Shown here: positions 18,147 to 26,700 of the stretch, one piece after another
Numbering within the stretch: the stretch's first letter is position 1
Layout of the letters: the number at the start of each line of letters is the position of its first letter
DNA from: Ancylobacter oerskovii
Lineage (GTDB): Bacteria > Pseudomonadota > Alphaproteobacteria > Rhizobiales > Xanthobacteraceae
Direction: 5' to 3'
NCBI RefSeq assembly: GCF_018390555.1
Contig: NZ_JAHBGB010000044.1
Coordinates: 461,424-525,423 of the forward strand
Length of the DNA: 64,000 nt
Translations under genes and position numbers: made by a program
The notes under the pieces: generated by a model
Database searches by the model: none
The model's input: the letters and a program-made list of their open reading frames with translations, nothing else
Told to the model about the DNA's origin: nothing

Positions 18147-20691
18147 GGTCGTCGACCTCTCCAATTGCGACCGAGAGCCGATCCACATCCCCGGCAGCAC
18201 CCAGCCTCACGGCTGCCTGGTGGTCAGCGCCCTGGAGGACGGCCGGCTGCTGCGATGGTCGTCCAACGCGCCGGCCTTCCTGGCGTCCGGCGAGGCGATG
18301 CAGGGGCGCCGCCTCGCCGATCTGGTCGGCGAGGACGCGGCCGGCCGGATTGCGACCATTCTGGCCGATACCCGCGAGGGAATGCCGCCGCGCCTCGCCT
18401 TCGGCGTCGCCACCGCCTCCGGCGCGCGCTTCGACGTCGCGGTGCACCGTGCCGGCGGCGCCGGCATCGTCGAGTTCGAGCGCCATAGCGACGCGCACGG
18501 GCCGGCGCTCGATATCGCGCGCACCATGATCGCCCGCATCGCCCGCGAGATCTCGGTCGACGACCTGCTGGCCGAGGCGCCGCGCGTGGTGCGCGAGGCG
18601 CTCGGCTACGACCGGGTGATGGTCTATCGCTTCGCCCAGGACGGTGCCGGCCAGGTGGTCGGCGAGGACAGGCTGCCGGAGCTGGAAAGCTTCCTCGGCC
18701 AGTGGTTCCCGGCCAGCGACATTCCCCAGCAGGCCCGCGAGCTCTACACGCGCAACATCATCCGCGTCATCGGCGATGCCGGCGGCGAGCGTTGCAGCCT
18801 GGTGCCGGAGCTCGACGACCATGGCCGGCCGCTCGACCTGTCGCACGCGCATCTGCGCTCGGTCTCGCCCATCCATCTGGAATATCTGCGCAATATGGGG
18901 GTAGCGGCCTCCATGTCGATCTCGGTGATGGTGGACGGCGTGCTCTGGGGGCTGATCGCCTGCCATCATTATTCGCCGCGTGCGCTGCCCATGGCGCAGC
19001 GGGCGGCGGCGGAGATGTTCGGGGCGTTCTTCGCCCTGCATTTGCATGCGCTCCGGCAGAAGCGCACGCTGGAGGTGGCCACCGCCGCCCGCGGCGCGCT
19101 CGACCGCTTCCTGCGCCTCGCCTCGCATCACACCGATGTCGGCGAGCTGCTGCGCGGCAATATCGAGGAATTCGCCGGGCTGATGCCCTGCGACGGCGTC
19201 GGCCTGTGGCTCGGCGGCCGCTGGACCGCGCAGGGCGCCACTCCGCCGGCCTCCGCCTTGCCCGAGCTCGCCGCCTTCATCGGCACGCAGGCGCAGGGGC
19301 GGGTGTGGTCGACCGATTCGCTGGTCGAGGTCTGGCCGCCGGCCGAGGCCTTCTGGGAATCGGCCGCCGGCGTGCTGGCCCTGCCGCTGTCGCAGCTGCC
19401 GCGCGACTACCTGCTGTTCTTCCGCCGCGAGATCGTGCAGACGCTGGCCTGGGCCGGCCGGCCGGAGAAGATCTACGAGACCGGCCCGCATGGCGACCGC
19501 CTCACCCCGCGCAAGAGCTTCGCGATCTGGAAGGAGACGGTGCGCCGCCGCGCCAGCCCGTGGACCGACGCCGACCGCGAGATCGCCGAGGCGGCGCGCT
19601 CGGCCCTGGTCGAGATCGTGCTGCGCCACAACGAGCTGATGGCGGAGGAGCGCGAGAAGGCCGACACCCGCCAGCGCCTGCTCAACGAGGAACTGAACCA
19701 CCGGGTGAAGAACATCCTCGCGGTGATCAAGTCGCTGGTCGAGCATTCGGCGCAGGACGGGCGCAGCGTCGAGGATTACGTCGCCTCGCTGCGCGGGCGC
19801 ATCCAGTCGCTGGCCCTGGCGCATGACCAGGTGGTGCGGGGCGCCGGCGGCGGCGCGCTTGCCGACCTGCTGCGGGCCGAGCTCTCGCCCTATGAGGGCG
19901 CGTCCGCCCGCGCCAGCCTCGGCGGGCCGGTGGTGCGGCTCGATGCCCGTGCCTTCTCGGTCATGGCGCTGGTGCTGCACGAGCTCGCCACCAATGCCGC
20001 GAAATACGGCGCGCTGTCGCGTCCGGGCGGCCAGGTCGAGGTGCGCTGGAGCGTGGACGCCGCCGGCGATTGCGAGATCTTCTGGCGCGAGCGCGGCGGC
20101 CCGCCGGTCGCGCGGCCGGGACGCAGCGGCTTCGGCACCGCGCTGATCGAGCGCAGCATCCCCTACGATCTCGGGGGAGAGAGCGAGATGCGCTACGAGC
20201 CGGGCGGATTCGTCGCGCGGCTGAAGCTGCCGGGCCGGCACATTGCCGCCGGTTCCGCGGGTGACGAGGAATGGGCCGGCCGCCCGGCCGCGGAGGAGGA
20301 GGCGCCGGTCTCGCTCGCCGAGGCCTCCGTGCTGCTGGTCGAGGACCAGATGATCATCGCGATGGATGTCGAGTCCATGATGAACGAGGCCGGCATCGAG
20401 AGGATCACCACCGCCGCCTCGGCCGCCGATGCGTTGCGCCGGCTGCAGGAGATGACGCCCGACGTCGCGGTGCTCGACGTCAATCTCGGCTCGGGCACCT
20501 CGGCCCCGGTGGCGGAGGAACTGGAGCGCCGCGGCGTTCCCTTCGTCTTCGTCACCGGCTATGGCGACCGCTCGATGATCCCGCCGGGCAGCGCGCATAT
20601 CCGCGTGCTCACCAAGCCCTATGACCGCGACGTGCTGGTCGCGGCGCTGCGCGAACTCCATGCATCGAGGCGCGTGCCGGCCGCCGGCTAG
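18133..20691 (+). CDS. bphP: Bacteriophytochrome with HWE histidine kinase and C-terminal receiver
   Basis: The 852-residue red/far-red sensor has the biliverdin-binding Cys12 in NCDREPIHIPGSTQPHG. It continues with PAS, a GAF domain with PASDIPQQA (D196) and a PHY domain with the tongue motif PRKSF (459-463). The kinase is of the HWE/HisKA_2 type, with phospho-acceptor H523 in ELNHRVKNILAVIKSLV and the N-box HELATNAAKYGALS. The receiver domain at about 740-848 has D782 in VLDVNL. The architecture is that of Agrobacterium Agp2-like proteins, some of which are bathy-phytochromes. No separate response regulator is adjacent, so output may pass through its own receiver or a distant partner. Confidence 0.95.
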   Translation: MPSAEVVDLSNCDREPIHIPGSTQPHGCLVVSALEDGRLLRWSSNAPAFLASGEAMQGRRLADLVGEDAAGRIATILADTREGMPPRLAFGVATASGARFDVAVHRAGGAGIVEFERHSDAHGPALDIARTMIARIAREISVDDLLAEAPRVVREALGYDRVMVYRFAQDGAGQVVGEDRLPELESFLGQWFPASDIPQQARELYTRNIIRVIGDAGGERCSLVPELDDHGRPLDLSHAHLRSVSPIHLEYLRNMGVAASMSISVMVDGVLWGLIACHHYSPRALPMAQRAAAEMFGAFFALHLHALRQKRTLEVATAARGALDRFLRLASHHTDVGELLRGNIEEFAGLMPCDGVGLWLGGRWTAQGATPPASALPELAAFIGTQAQGRVWSTDSLVEVWPPAEAFWESAAGVLALPLSQLPRDYLLFFRREIVQTLAWAGRPEKIYETGPHGDRLTPRKSFAIWKETVRRRASPWTDADREIAEAARSALVEIVLRHNELMAEEREKADTRQRLLNEELNHRVKNILAVIKSLVEHSAQDGRSVEDYVASLRGRIQSLALAHDQVVRGAGGGALADLLRAELSPYEGASARASLGGPVVRLDARAFSVMALVLHELATNAAKYGALSRPGGQVEVRWSVDAAGDCEIFWRERGGPPVARPGRSGFGTALIERSIPYDLGGESEMRYEPGGFVARLKLPGRHIAAGSAGDEEWAGRPAAEEEAPVSLAEASVLLVEDQMIIAMDVESMMNEAGIERITTAASAADALRRLQEMTPDVAVLDVNLGSGTSAPVAEELERRGVPFVFVTGYGDRSMIPPGSAHIRVLTKPYDRDVLVAALRELHASRRVPAAG

Positions 20692-20697
20692 GCACGC

Positions 20698-20769
20698 CGC
20701 CCGCGCAGGGGGGAGAACTATCGCCCGCGCAGGGTGGAGAACCGCCGCCCGTGCAAGGTGGGCGAACGG
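20698..20769. repeat. Three tandem 24-bp units
   Basis: Units start at 20698, 20722 and 20746, each beginning CGCCCG(C/T)GCA followed by a G-rich block and GAAC. They diverge in a few positions. They lie just after bphP and before the leuA leader promoter. No function is evident. Confidence 0.7.
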
Positions 20770-20772
20770 GGC

Positions 20773-20801
20773 TTGCCAGGCCCGGCCTGTTTCCATTATG
20801 A
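20773..20801 (+). promoter_or_regulatory. Candidate leuL-leuA promoter
   Basis: TTGCCA at 20773-20778 and TTATGA at 20796-20801 are separated by 17 bases, and transcription would begin about 25-30 bases before the leader start codon. The match is moderate and unconfirmed. Confidence 0.35.
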
Positions 20802-20834
20802 CGACGTTCAGAGCAACCTCGCGAGAGCCGAGCC

Positions 20835-20939
20835 GTGACGATATCGTCCGCCCGCTGCATTTCCGCGACCCCGGCCGCCGAGCGGTCTGCGGGGAACGCT
20901 CTCCTTCTGTCCGGCCTGCTTCTTCTTAGCCGCCCCTGA
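20835..20939 (+). CDS. leuL: Leucine-rich leader peptide of leuA
   Basis: A 34-codon ORF starts at GTG 20835, seven bases after GAGAG. Codons 23-31 encode LLLSGLLLL: seven leucines in nine codons, of which four are CTT, a rare codon in this GC-rich genome. It stops at TGA 20937-20939, inside the left arm of an inverted repeat, 126 bases before leuA. This is the layout of a transcription-attenuation leader: scarcity of charged Leu-tRNA would stall the ribosome and change mRNA folding. The coding frame is open only from 20802, after an in-frame stop. Confidence 0.75.
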   Translation: MTISSARCISATPAAERSAGNALLLSGLLLLSRP

Positions 20940-20974
20940 GGGCCGGCCGGGCTGCGTGCCTGGGCGCTCAGGGG
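20933..20974 (+). promoter_or_regulatory. Inverted repeat of the leuA attenuator region
   Basis: CCCCTGAG at 20933-20940 pairs perfectly with CTCAGGGG at 20967-20974. The left arm contains the leader peptide stop codon, so a terminating ribosome would block this stem while a ribosome stalled on the Leu codons would leave it free. A competing short pairing is GGGCG (20962-20966) with CGCCC (20979-20983). No T run follows, so the output could be Rho-dependent or translational. Confidence 0.5.
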
Positions 20975-21065
20975 ATGACGCCCGAACCCGCTTCAGACAT
21001 CCAGATCCGTGCCGATGGAAGCCCCCAGTCAGGGCACCGGCTGCGTGACAGAAGGAAAGACGCCA

Positions 21066-22649
21066 ATGTCCACCGATAACGCTCATGATCGCCAGCACGA
21101 CCGCGTCGTCATCTTCGACACCACCCTGCGCGATGGCGAGCAGTGCCCCGGCGCCTCGATGACCTTCGAGGAGAAGCTGGAGGTCGCCGAGCTGCTCGAC
21201 GAGATGGGCGTCGACATCATCGAGGCCGGCTTCCCCATCGCCTCCAATGGCGATTTCGAGAGCGTCGCCGAGATTGCCCGCCGCACCCGCTGCGCGGTGA
21301 TCGCCGGTCTCGCCCGGGCCATTCCCGCCGACATCGCCCGCGCCGGCGAGGCGGTGCGCCATGCGCAGCGCCCGCGCATCCACACCTTCGTCTCCACCTC
21401 GCCGATCCATCTGGAGCACCAGATGCGCAAGACGCAGGATCAGGTGATCGACATCATCGCCGCCACGGTGGCGCAGGCGCGAAACCTCGTCGAGGATGTG
21501 GAATGGTCGGCGATGGACGCCACCCGCACCCCGATCGACTATCTGGCGCGCTGCGTCGAGACGGCGATCAAGGCCGGCGCCACCACCATCAACCTGCCGG
21601 ACACGGTGGGTTACGCCACCCCGTCGGAATATGAGGCGATGTTCCGGCAGGTGCGCGCCCACATCCAGGATCGGGTCGCGAACGCCGAGCGCATCGTGTT
21701 CTCCGCCCATTGCCATGACGATCTGGGCCTGGCGGTCGCCAATTCGCTGGCGGCGCTGGCCGGCGGCGCGCGACAGATCGAGTGCACCATCAACGGCCTC
21801 GGCGAGCGCGCGGGCAATGCGGCGCTGGAAGAGGTGGTGATGGCGATCCGCACCCGCGGCGACGTGCTGCCCTTCGCGACCGGCATCGAGGTCGGCATGC
21901 TCACGCGTGCCTCCAAGATGGTTTCCGCCGTGACCTCGTTCCCGGTGCAGTACAACAAGGCGATCGTCGGCCGGAACGCCTTCGCCCATGAGAGCGGCAT
22001 CCATCAGGACGGCATGCTCAAGAACACCACCACCTACGAGATCATGACGCCGGAGAGCGTCGGCGTGACCAAGACCTCGCTGGTGATGGGCAAGCATTCC
22101 GGCCGCGCCGCCTTCCGCGACAAGCTGAAGGCGCTGGGCTACGAACTGGGCGAGAACGCGCTCAACGACGCCTTCACCCGCTTCAAGGATTTGGCCGACC
22201 GCAAGAAGGTCGTCTATGACGAGGACATCGAGGCGCTGGTCGATCAGGGCATCGCGGTGGCGCATGACCGCATGAGGCTGGTGTCGCTGTCGGTCATCGC
22301 CGGCAGCCACGGCCCGCAGCGGGCCACCATGAAGATGGAAGTCGAGGGCAGCCGCTTCACCGTCGAGGAAGAAGGGAACGGCCCGGTGGATGCGGTGTTC
22401 AACTGCATCAAGGCCATCGTGCCGCATGTCGCCAAGCTGGCGCTCTATCAGGTGCATGCCGTCACCGAGGGCACCGACGCGCAGGCGGAGGTCTCGGTAC
22501 GGCTGGAGGACGGCGACAAGGCGGTCACCGGTCGCGGCTCCGACCCGGATACGCTGGTGGCGTCGGCGCAGGCCTACATCATTGCGCTCAACAAGCTGCA
22601 GGCGAAGCGCCAGAGCCTGAACGCACAGGCCAGCCCGGCGGCCGAATGA
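21066..22649 (+). CDS. leuA: 2-isopropylmalate synthase
   Basis: LeuA condenses acetyl-CoA with 2-oxoisovalerate, the first committed step of leucine synthesis. The 527-residue protein shows FDTTLRDGEQCPGASM, the metal-binding HCHDDLGLAVANSLAA, NGLGERAGNAALEEV and a C-terminal LeuA regulatory domain (about residues 390-515) that usually confers leucine feedback. ATG 21066 follows AGAAGGAAAG; the open frame extends 19 codons further upstream. A leucine-rich leader peptide precedes it. Confidence 0.96.
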   Translation: MSTDNAHDRQHDRVVIFDTTLRDGEQCPGASMTFEEKLEVAELLDEMGVDIIEAGFPIASNGDFESVAEIARRTRCAVIAGLARAIPADIARAGEAVRHAQRPRIHTFVSTSPIHLEHQMRKTQDQVIDIIAATVAQARNLVEDVEWSAMDATRTPIDYLARCVETAIKAGATTINLPDTVGYATPSEYEAMFRQVRAHIQDRVANAERIVFSAHCHDDLGLAVANSLAALAGGARQIECTINGLGERAGNAALEEVVMAIRTRGDVLPFATGIEVGMLTRASKMVSAVTSFPVQYNKAIVGRNAFAHESGIHQDGMLKNTTTYEIMTPESVGVTKTSLVMGKHSGRAAFRDKLKALGYELGENALNDAFTRFKDLADRKKVVYDEDIEALVDQGIAVAHDRMRLVSLSVIAGSHGPQRATMKMEVEGSRFTVEEEGNGPVDAVFNCIKAIVPHVAKLALYQVHAVTEGTDAQAEVSVRLEDGDKAVTGRGSDPDTLVASAQAYIIALNKLQAKRQSLNAQASPAAE

Positions 22650-22671
22650 GCCTGCCGTCTGTTGGATAAGG

Positions 22672-22703
22672 AAAACCCCGGCCCTCGAGGGCCGGGGTTT
22701 TTT
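22672..22703. terminator. Strong bidirectional terminator after leuA
   Basis: A perfect palindrome AAAACCCCGGCCCT/AGGGCCGGGGTTTT with a tiny CG centre is followed by TTTTTT on the plus strand and has the mirrored T run on the minus strand. It can terminate leuA and the convergent DUF6600 gene. Confidence 0.9.
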
Positions 22704-22729
22704 GTTGCGATGGACGAGGCGCGTTCCCG

Positions 22730-24781
22730 CTACTGCTGGTCGGGCTGCGGGGGCCGCGGACGGGGCTTGCCGCCGCCGTCGCCACCGCCGCCTCCCTGCT
22801 GCGGCGGCGGACCGCGCCGCTGTTCCTGCTGGGGCCGCGGCTGGTCGGCCTGCTGCCGGCGCTGCTCCATCTGTTGCCGGCGCTGCTCCATCTGCTGGCG
22901 CTGCTGATCGCCTTGCTGGCGGCGCTGCTCCATCTGCTGGCGCTGCTGGTCGCCCTGCTGGCGACGTTGTTCCATCTGCTGGCGCTGCTGATCGCCTTGC
23001 TGGCGGCGCTGCTCCATCTGCAGTCGCTGCTGGTCGCCCTGCTGGCGACGCTGCTCCATCTGCTGGCGCTGCTGATCACCCTGCTGGCGGCGCTGCTCCA
23101 TCTGCTGGCGCTGTTGATCGCCCTGCTGGCGGCGCTGCTCCATCTGCTGGCGCTGCTGATCACCCTGCTGCCGGCGTCGTTCGATCTCCTGCTGCCGCTG
23201 CTGGTCGATCTGCGGGCGCGGCGGTTCCGCCTGCGGACGTTGCTGGTTGCCCTGCTGGCGGCGCTGTTCGATCTCCTGCTGCCGCTGCTGGTCGATCTGG
23301 GGGCGCGGGGGCTCGGCCTGCAGTCGCTGCTGGTTGCCCTGCTGGCGACGCTGTTCGATCTCTTGCTGCCGTTGCCGATCGATCTGCGGGCGCGGCGGCT
23401 CCGCTTGCGGACGCTGTGCGTCGTCCGGCCGCGGAGCGGGCTGGCCCGGGCCAGGACCCGGGCCAGGACCCGGGCGAGGGCTCCGGGTGGCGTCGGGGCC
23501 GGCCGGCGGCATGCCGGGCCGCGGCGCGGGTGGCATGTCGGGCCGCGCATCCGGGCGGACACCGGGGGCCATCCCCGGCCGCTGGCCCGGGGCACCATCC
23601 GGGCGGGCATTGACCCGTTCCGCCCGCGCGCGCTGCTCGCTGCGGATGCGCTCGACCTGCTGGCGGCGCTGCTCCACCGTCTGGCGCCGTTCGCGCTCCA
23701 CGGCGTCGGCGCGCGAATCGGCTTCGCGCCGCAATTCGCGGATGCGGTCGCCGCGCTCGCGCTCGATCCGGTCGAGATCGCGGCGATAGCCGTCCGGGTC
23801 GCCGAAGCGGCGTTCGCGCAGTTCGCGCCGCTGCTCGGGCTCCAGCGCCCCCAGCAGTGCCGCCGAGGGGGCGAACAGGCCGGGCTGCCGGCGATCGTCG
23901 CGGTCCTCGCGGACATATTGCCGGATCAGGGCACGCTGATCGGGCGCGACCCGGCGCTCATAGCGCGGCGGCGGCGCGTAGCGGTCGCCGAAGGCGATGA
24001 AGGGCGCGAAGATCGCCAGCGTACCGGCGCTGTAGAACAGCTCGTCCTGCTGGTCGACATAGACCACCTCGCGCGAGACGATGCGCTCGCGGATCGGCGG
24101 GCCATAGACATCGGCGCCGAAGCCGCGATTCACGTAATAACCGTCGCCCCAGCTCGGCTCGTAATAGTCCGGCGCCGCGTTCAGATAGGTGCCGATGGCG
24201 GGGATGGGCGCGACATAGGGGGACAGGTCCTCCTCGCCCATGTAGCGATCCTCGACGAAGACCCAGCTCTCCGCCACCGGCGGCGCATAGGCGACGGGCC
24301 GTCCCACGGCGTAGCCGGGACGGTCCGGGGCGATCGGCGCCCAGCCGGTGCGCCCGCCGCCGCGGCGCCAGGTCACCCAGGCCGGGGCCCAGGTATCGCC
24401 GGGCACCCAGAACCAGCCATAGGCGGGGTCGTAGCCCCAGCGGCCATAGTGATAGGTCGCCCAGCCAAAGGGCTCGTAGGATTCCCAGTACCAGCCATAG
24501 GCGTCCGTCCACACCCAGCGCCCTTCCTGATAGGGGCGCCAGCCGGGGCTGACATTGGAGGGGATGAAGACATACTGGTAGTCGGGGTGCTCGACCCAGG
24601 AGCCGTGCTCGCCGAGCCGATCATAGAACACGTTCACGTCGAGCGTGGCACCACCCTGCGGCGGGCCGGCCTGCGCCAGCCGTATCGGACCGCTCTGGGC
24701 GACGGCGGGCAGCGTGGCGACGGTGGCGAGCAGGCTCGCGGTCAGGCCCATGGCGAGCAGCGGGCGGGTGAGACGAAGCAT
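22730..24781 (-). CDS. Secreted DUF6600 protein with Gln/Arg repeat tail
   Basis: The 683-residue protein starts at ATG 24781 with a signal peptide ending near AVAQ, so it should be periplasmic or outer-envelope. Residues about 35-240 carry the Tyr/Trp-rich DUF6600 pattern (YDRLGEHGSW, GWRPYQEGRWVWTDAYGWYWESYEP, YHYGRWGYDPAYGWFWVPG). A basic coiled-coil-like section follows (ELRERRFGDPDGYRRDL). The tail has a Pro/Gly stretch, three 28-residue units (PPRPQIDQQRQQEIEQRRQQ) and six 14-residue units (QQMEQRRQQGDQQR). The family has no known activity; the charged tail may bind cell-wall or nucleic-acid polymers. Confidence 0.85.
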   Translation of the reverse strand: MLRLTRPLLAMGLTASLLATVATLPAVAQSGPIRLAQAGPPQGGATLDVNVFYDRLGEHGSWVEHPDYQYVFIPSNVSPGWRPYQEGRWVWTDAYGWYWESYEPFGWATYHYGRWGYDPAYGWFWVPGDTWAPAWVTWRRGGGRTGWAPIAPDRPGYAVGRPVAYAPPVAESWVFVEDRYMGEEDLSPYVAPIPAIGTYLNAAPDYYEPSWGDGYYVNRGFGADVYGPPIRERIVSREVVYVDQQDELFYSAGTLAIFAPFIAFGDRYAPPPRYERRVAPDQRALIRQYVREDRDDRRQPGLFAPSAALLGALEPEQRRELRERRFGDPDGYRRDLDRIERERGDRIRELRREADSRADAVERERRQTVEQRRQQVERIRSEQRARAERVNARPDGAPGQRPGMAPGVRPDARPDMPPAPRPGMPPAGPDATRSPRPGPGPGPGPGQPAPRPDDAQRPQAEPPRPQIDRQRQQEIEQRRQQGNQQRLQAEPPRPQIDQQRQQEIEQRRQQGNQQRPQAEPPRPQIDQQRQQEIERRRQQGDQQRQQMEQRRQQGDQQRQQMEQRRQQGDQQRQQMEQRRQQGDQQRLQMEQRRQQGDQQRQQMEQRRQQGDQQRQQMEQRRQQGDQQRQQMEQRRQQMEQRRQQADQPRPQQEQRRGPPPQQGGGGGDGGGKPRPRPPQPDQQ
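22856..23401. repeat. 84-bp and 42-bp in-frame tandem repeats in the DUF6600 gene
   Basis: Reading in gene direction there are three 28-codon units, then six complete 14-codon units and two partial ones. All keep the frame. The bases are nearly identical between units, so slippage or recombination could change copy number without breaking the protein. Confidence 0.85.
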
Positions 24782-25102
24782 GAGCGCACCTCGTATTGAC
24801 GGACGCGAAGTCAAAACCAACGTCGTCCGGTCAGAAAAGTTTCAGATGAGAAAATGATTCTGACGTTTCTTGTGGAGGCAATATTTCCATTACAAGGATA
24901 ATGTCGAAATCATGGCTGCGTATTGATCTGGTCTCATGTAGAATTTGTGCCGTTCCTCTGGGGTTGCTAGGCGTAAAATGGGTCGGAAATGCGGATCGCT
25001 GCGCGATGATTTCCCCGATCTGCCCTGTGTGCTTGCCGCGCGGCGCGCCTTCCGGTCGTGCGCCGCCGCTCCGCCGCCATAATGCTGCCGGCCGGGTCGG
25101 GA
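24782..25102. other. Intergenic region, relatively AT-rich
   Basis: About 320 bases lie between the divergent DUF6600 and DUF930 genes. The part near 24800-25000 is clearly AT-richer than its surroundings and probably contains promoters for both. The DUF6600 ribosome site GAGGTG is visible on the minus strand. I see no convincing small gene, tRNA or EcfG-type promoter. Confidence 0.5.
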
Positions 25103-25891
25103 ATGGCTGAGCGCCTGACCGGAGATCCGCAGCATGGCGCCGTCCGCATGATCGCTGCCCCGTGCGTCGAGCTGGGCGCGCTGGATGCGCCTGTCCCGCC
25201 CGCCGCCCCGTCACGGCGAGGGATCGGCGCGGCGTGGCTTGCCGGCGCGCTGCTGCTGCATCTCGCGGTCCTCGCCCCGGCCGTGCGCATCGGCACTGCG
25301 CCGCCGCCGGCGCCGGGCGAGGGGCCGGCGGTGGAGACCGAGATCATCAGCGCCCGCGATTTCGACGGCCTGCGCAGCGGCGCCCCGCCGCCCGCTGTCG
25401 CGCAGCCCGCCGATCCGGCGCCATCCGTCCCGGAGGCGGCGGCCGACGCAACCCCTTCCGCCTCGCCCGCCGTCCATCCGCCGGCGACGGCGGCGCGGCC
25501 GGACGACATGATCCGGCCCGCCCGCATGCTGTCCGCGCGGCTGCTCGCCGATCCGCGCGGCCGGGCGACCCGCCGGGCCCTCGCCACGCTGGCGGATGAG
25601 GAGCGCGTCGCCCAGCTCTGCGACCTGGAAGCGATGGAGCAGATCCATGCGTGGCAACCGGCCTACCAGCCCGACCGGCTGGTGGACTATGCCCGCGCCG
25701 ATACCCGCCAGCACGGCAACAGCCTCGTCGCCGGCGGCGGCGCCTTCCGCAGCGGCCGGAAATGGTACGAGGTGTCGTTCTCCTGCGACCTCGACGCCGG
25801 CCTGCGCGAGGTGGTGGGCTTCGCCTTCAAGGTCGGCGAGGCGATCCCGCGCCAGGAATGGACGGCCCTCAACCTGCCGGCGGTTCACTGA
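25103..25891 (+). CDS. DUF930 domain protein with one membrane segment
   Basis: The product has about 262 residues. An N-terminal membrane helix (AAWLAGALLLHLAVLAPAV) is followed by a Pro/Ala-rich linker and a C-terminal DUF930 domain (ARMLSARLLADPRGRATRRAL, then VAQLCDLEAMEQIHAW). Topology resembles TonB-like anchored proteins, but no TonB motif is seen. The start is uncertain: GTG 25058, ATG 25082, ATG 25103 and ATG 25148 are all in frame, and none has a strong ribosome site. It ends convergently, overlapping pabC by 7 bases. Confidence 0.75.
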   Translation: MAERLTGDPQHGAVRMIAAPCVELGALDAPVPPAAPSRRGIGAAWLAGALLLHLAVLAPAVRIGTAPPPAPGEGPAVETEIISARDFDGLRSGAPPPAVAQPADPAPSVPEAAADATPSASPAVHPPATAARPDDMIRPARMLSARLLADPRGRATRRALATLADEERVAQLCDLEAMEQIHAWQPAYQPDRLVDYARADTRQHGNSLVAGGGAFRSGRKWYEVSFSCDLDAGLREVVGFAFKVGEAIPRQEWTALNLPAVH

Positions 25892-26700
25892 TCGCCGAAG
25901 TTGAGCTCCACGCCGCATTCGGCGACGACACGCCGTCGAAGCTGCCGCATCAGTGCCTCCGCCACGTCGGAGGCGGTGCCCAGCGCGCGGCCGTCGAGCA
26001 CCGTCGCCGGGCGGAGGAAGCGGACGCTGTTGGTGAGGAACACTGCCGTGGCGGCGTGGAGCTCGCCGGCAGCGAGCGGGCGCTCCTCCAGCGCCAGCCC
26101 GAGCGTCGGGGCGATGTCGCGCACCAGCCCCCGCATGATGCCGGGCAGGCAGCCCTCGGCGAGAGGCGGCGTCACCAGCCGGCCGCCGATCACCGCGAAA
26201 ACATTGGCGATGGTGGTGCAGGCCACGCGTCCCTGCGTGTTGAGCAGCAGCGCGTCATCCGCTCCCGCCAGCGTCGCCTCGCGGGCGGCGAGGATTGCGT
26301 CGAGATAGCCGATGGCCTTGAGGTTGGCGGCTGGCGAGAATTCGTTGCGACGCCCGCGCGCGGTGACGAGCCGCGCCGGCTGGCCGAGCAGCGCCGGGTT
26401 CCACTGTGCCGTCGTCACGACCACCGTGGGTTCGCCGACGCTGGCGGGCCAGAGGCCGCGCGCCGCGATGCCCCGCGTCACCGTGGTGCGGAGGACGGCC
26501 GGAGCCGGGGACAGCGCCGCGTCGATCGCCGCCTCGACGCGTTCGCGCGGCACGGCGATGCCGATCCCGGCGCAGGCGGCGAGCAGCCGCGCGACATGGC
26601 GTTCGCGGGCGAAGACCACGCCGCCGAGGGCGAGCGCGGTGTCGAACACCCCGTCGCCGAGGGTGAAGCCGCGATCCTCGACGCTGACGGTCGCGGTCAC
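25885..26700 (-). CDS. pabC: Aminodeoxychorismate lyase-like aminotransferase class IV
   Basis: The gene probably completes p-aminobenzoate synthesis by splitting 4-amino-4-deoxychorismate. The 271-residue fold-type IV PLP protein shows the start RGFTLGDGVFDTALALGG, the PLP lysine in NLKAIGYLDAILA and the TIANVFAVIGG segment. GTG at 26700 overlaps the TGA of pabA (GTGA), giving tight coupling. A branched-chain or D-amino acid aminotransferase is the alternative by fold, but the pabB-pabA context decides. Confidence 0.85.
   Translation of the reverse strand: MTATVSVEDRGFTLGDGVFDTALALGGVVFARERHVARLLAACAGIGIAVPRERVEAAIDAALSPAPAVLRTTVTRGIAARGLWPASVGEPTVVVTTAQWNPALLGQPARLVTARGRRNEFSPAANLKAIGYLDAILAAREATLAGADDALLLNTQGRVACTTIANVFAVIGGRLVTPPLAEGCLPGIMRGLVRDIAPTLGLALEERPLAAGELHAATAVFLTNSVRFLRPATVLDGRALGTASDVAEALMRQLRRRVVAECGVELNFGDQ

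Noticed and set aside
20891-20920. A further GGAAC element in the leuL region
   Set aside because: No GTT follows at 16-17 bases, and it lies inside the leader ORF.
20621-20929. 102-codon plus-strand frame overlapping the leuA leader
   Set aside because: It begins inside bphP, has an atypical Arg-rich composition, and is in another frame from the leucine-rich leader.
22856-23401. Repeat block considered as a CRISPR array
   Set aside because: Units are contiguous and in frame, with no unique spacers, and no cas genes are near.
22874-24799. Plus-strand frame of 641 codons across the DUF6600 gene
   Set aside because: The Leu-rich translation merely mirrors the CAG/CGC repeats; the minus frame has a signal peptide and a known domain.
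24952-24956. GGAAC on the minus strand upstream of the DUF6600 gene
   Set aside because: There is no CGTT or GGTT at the required spacing.
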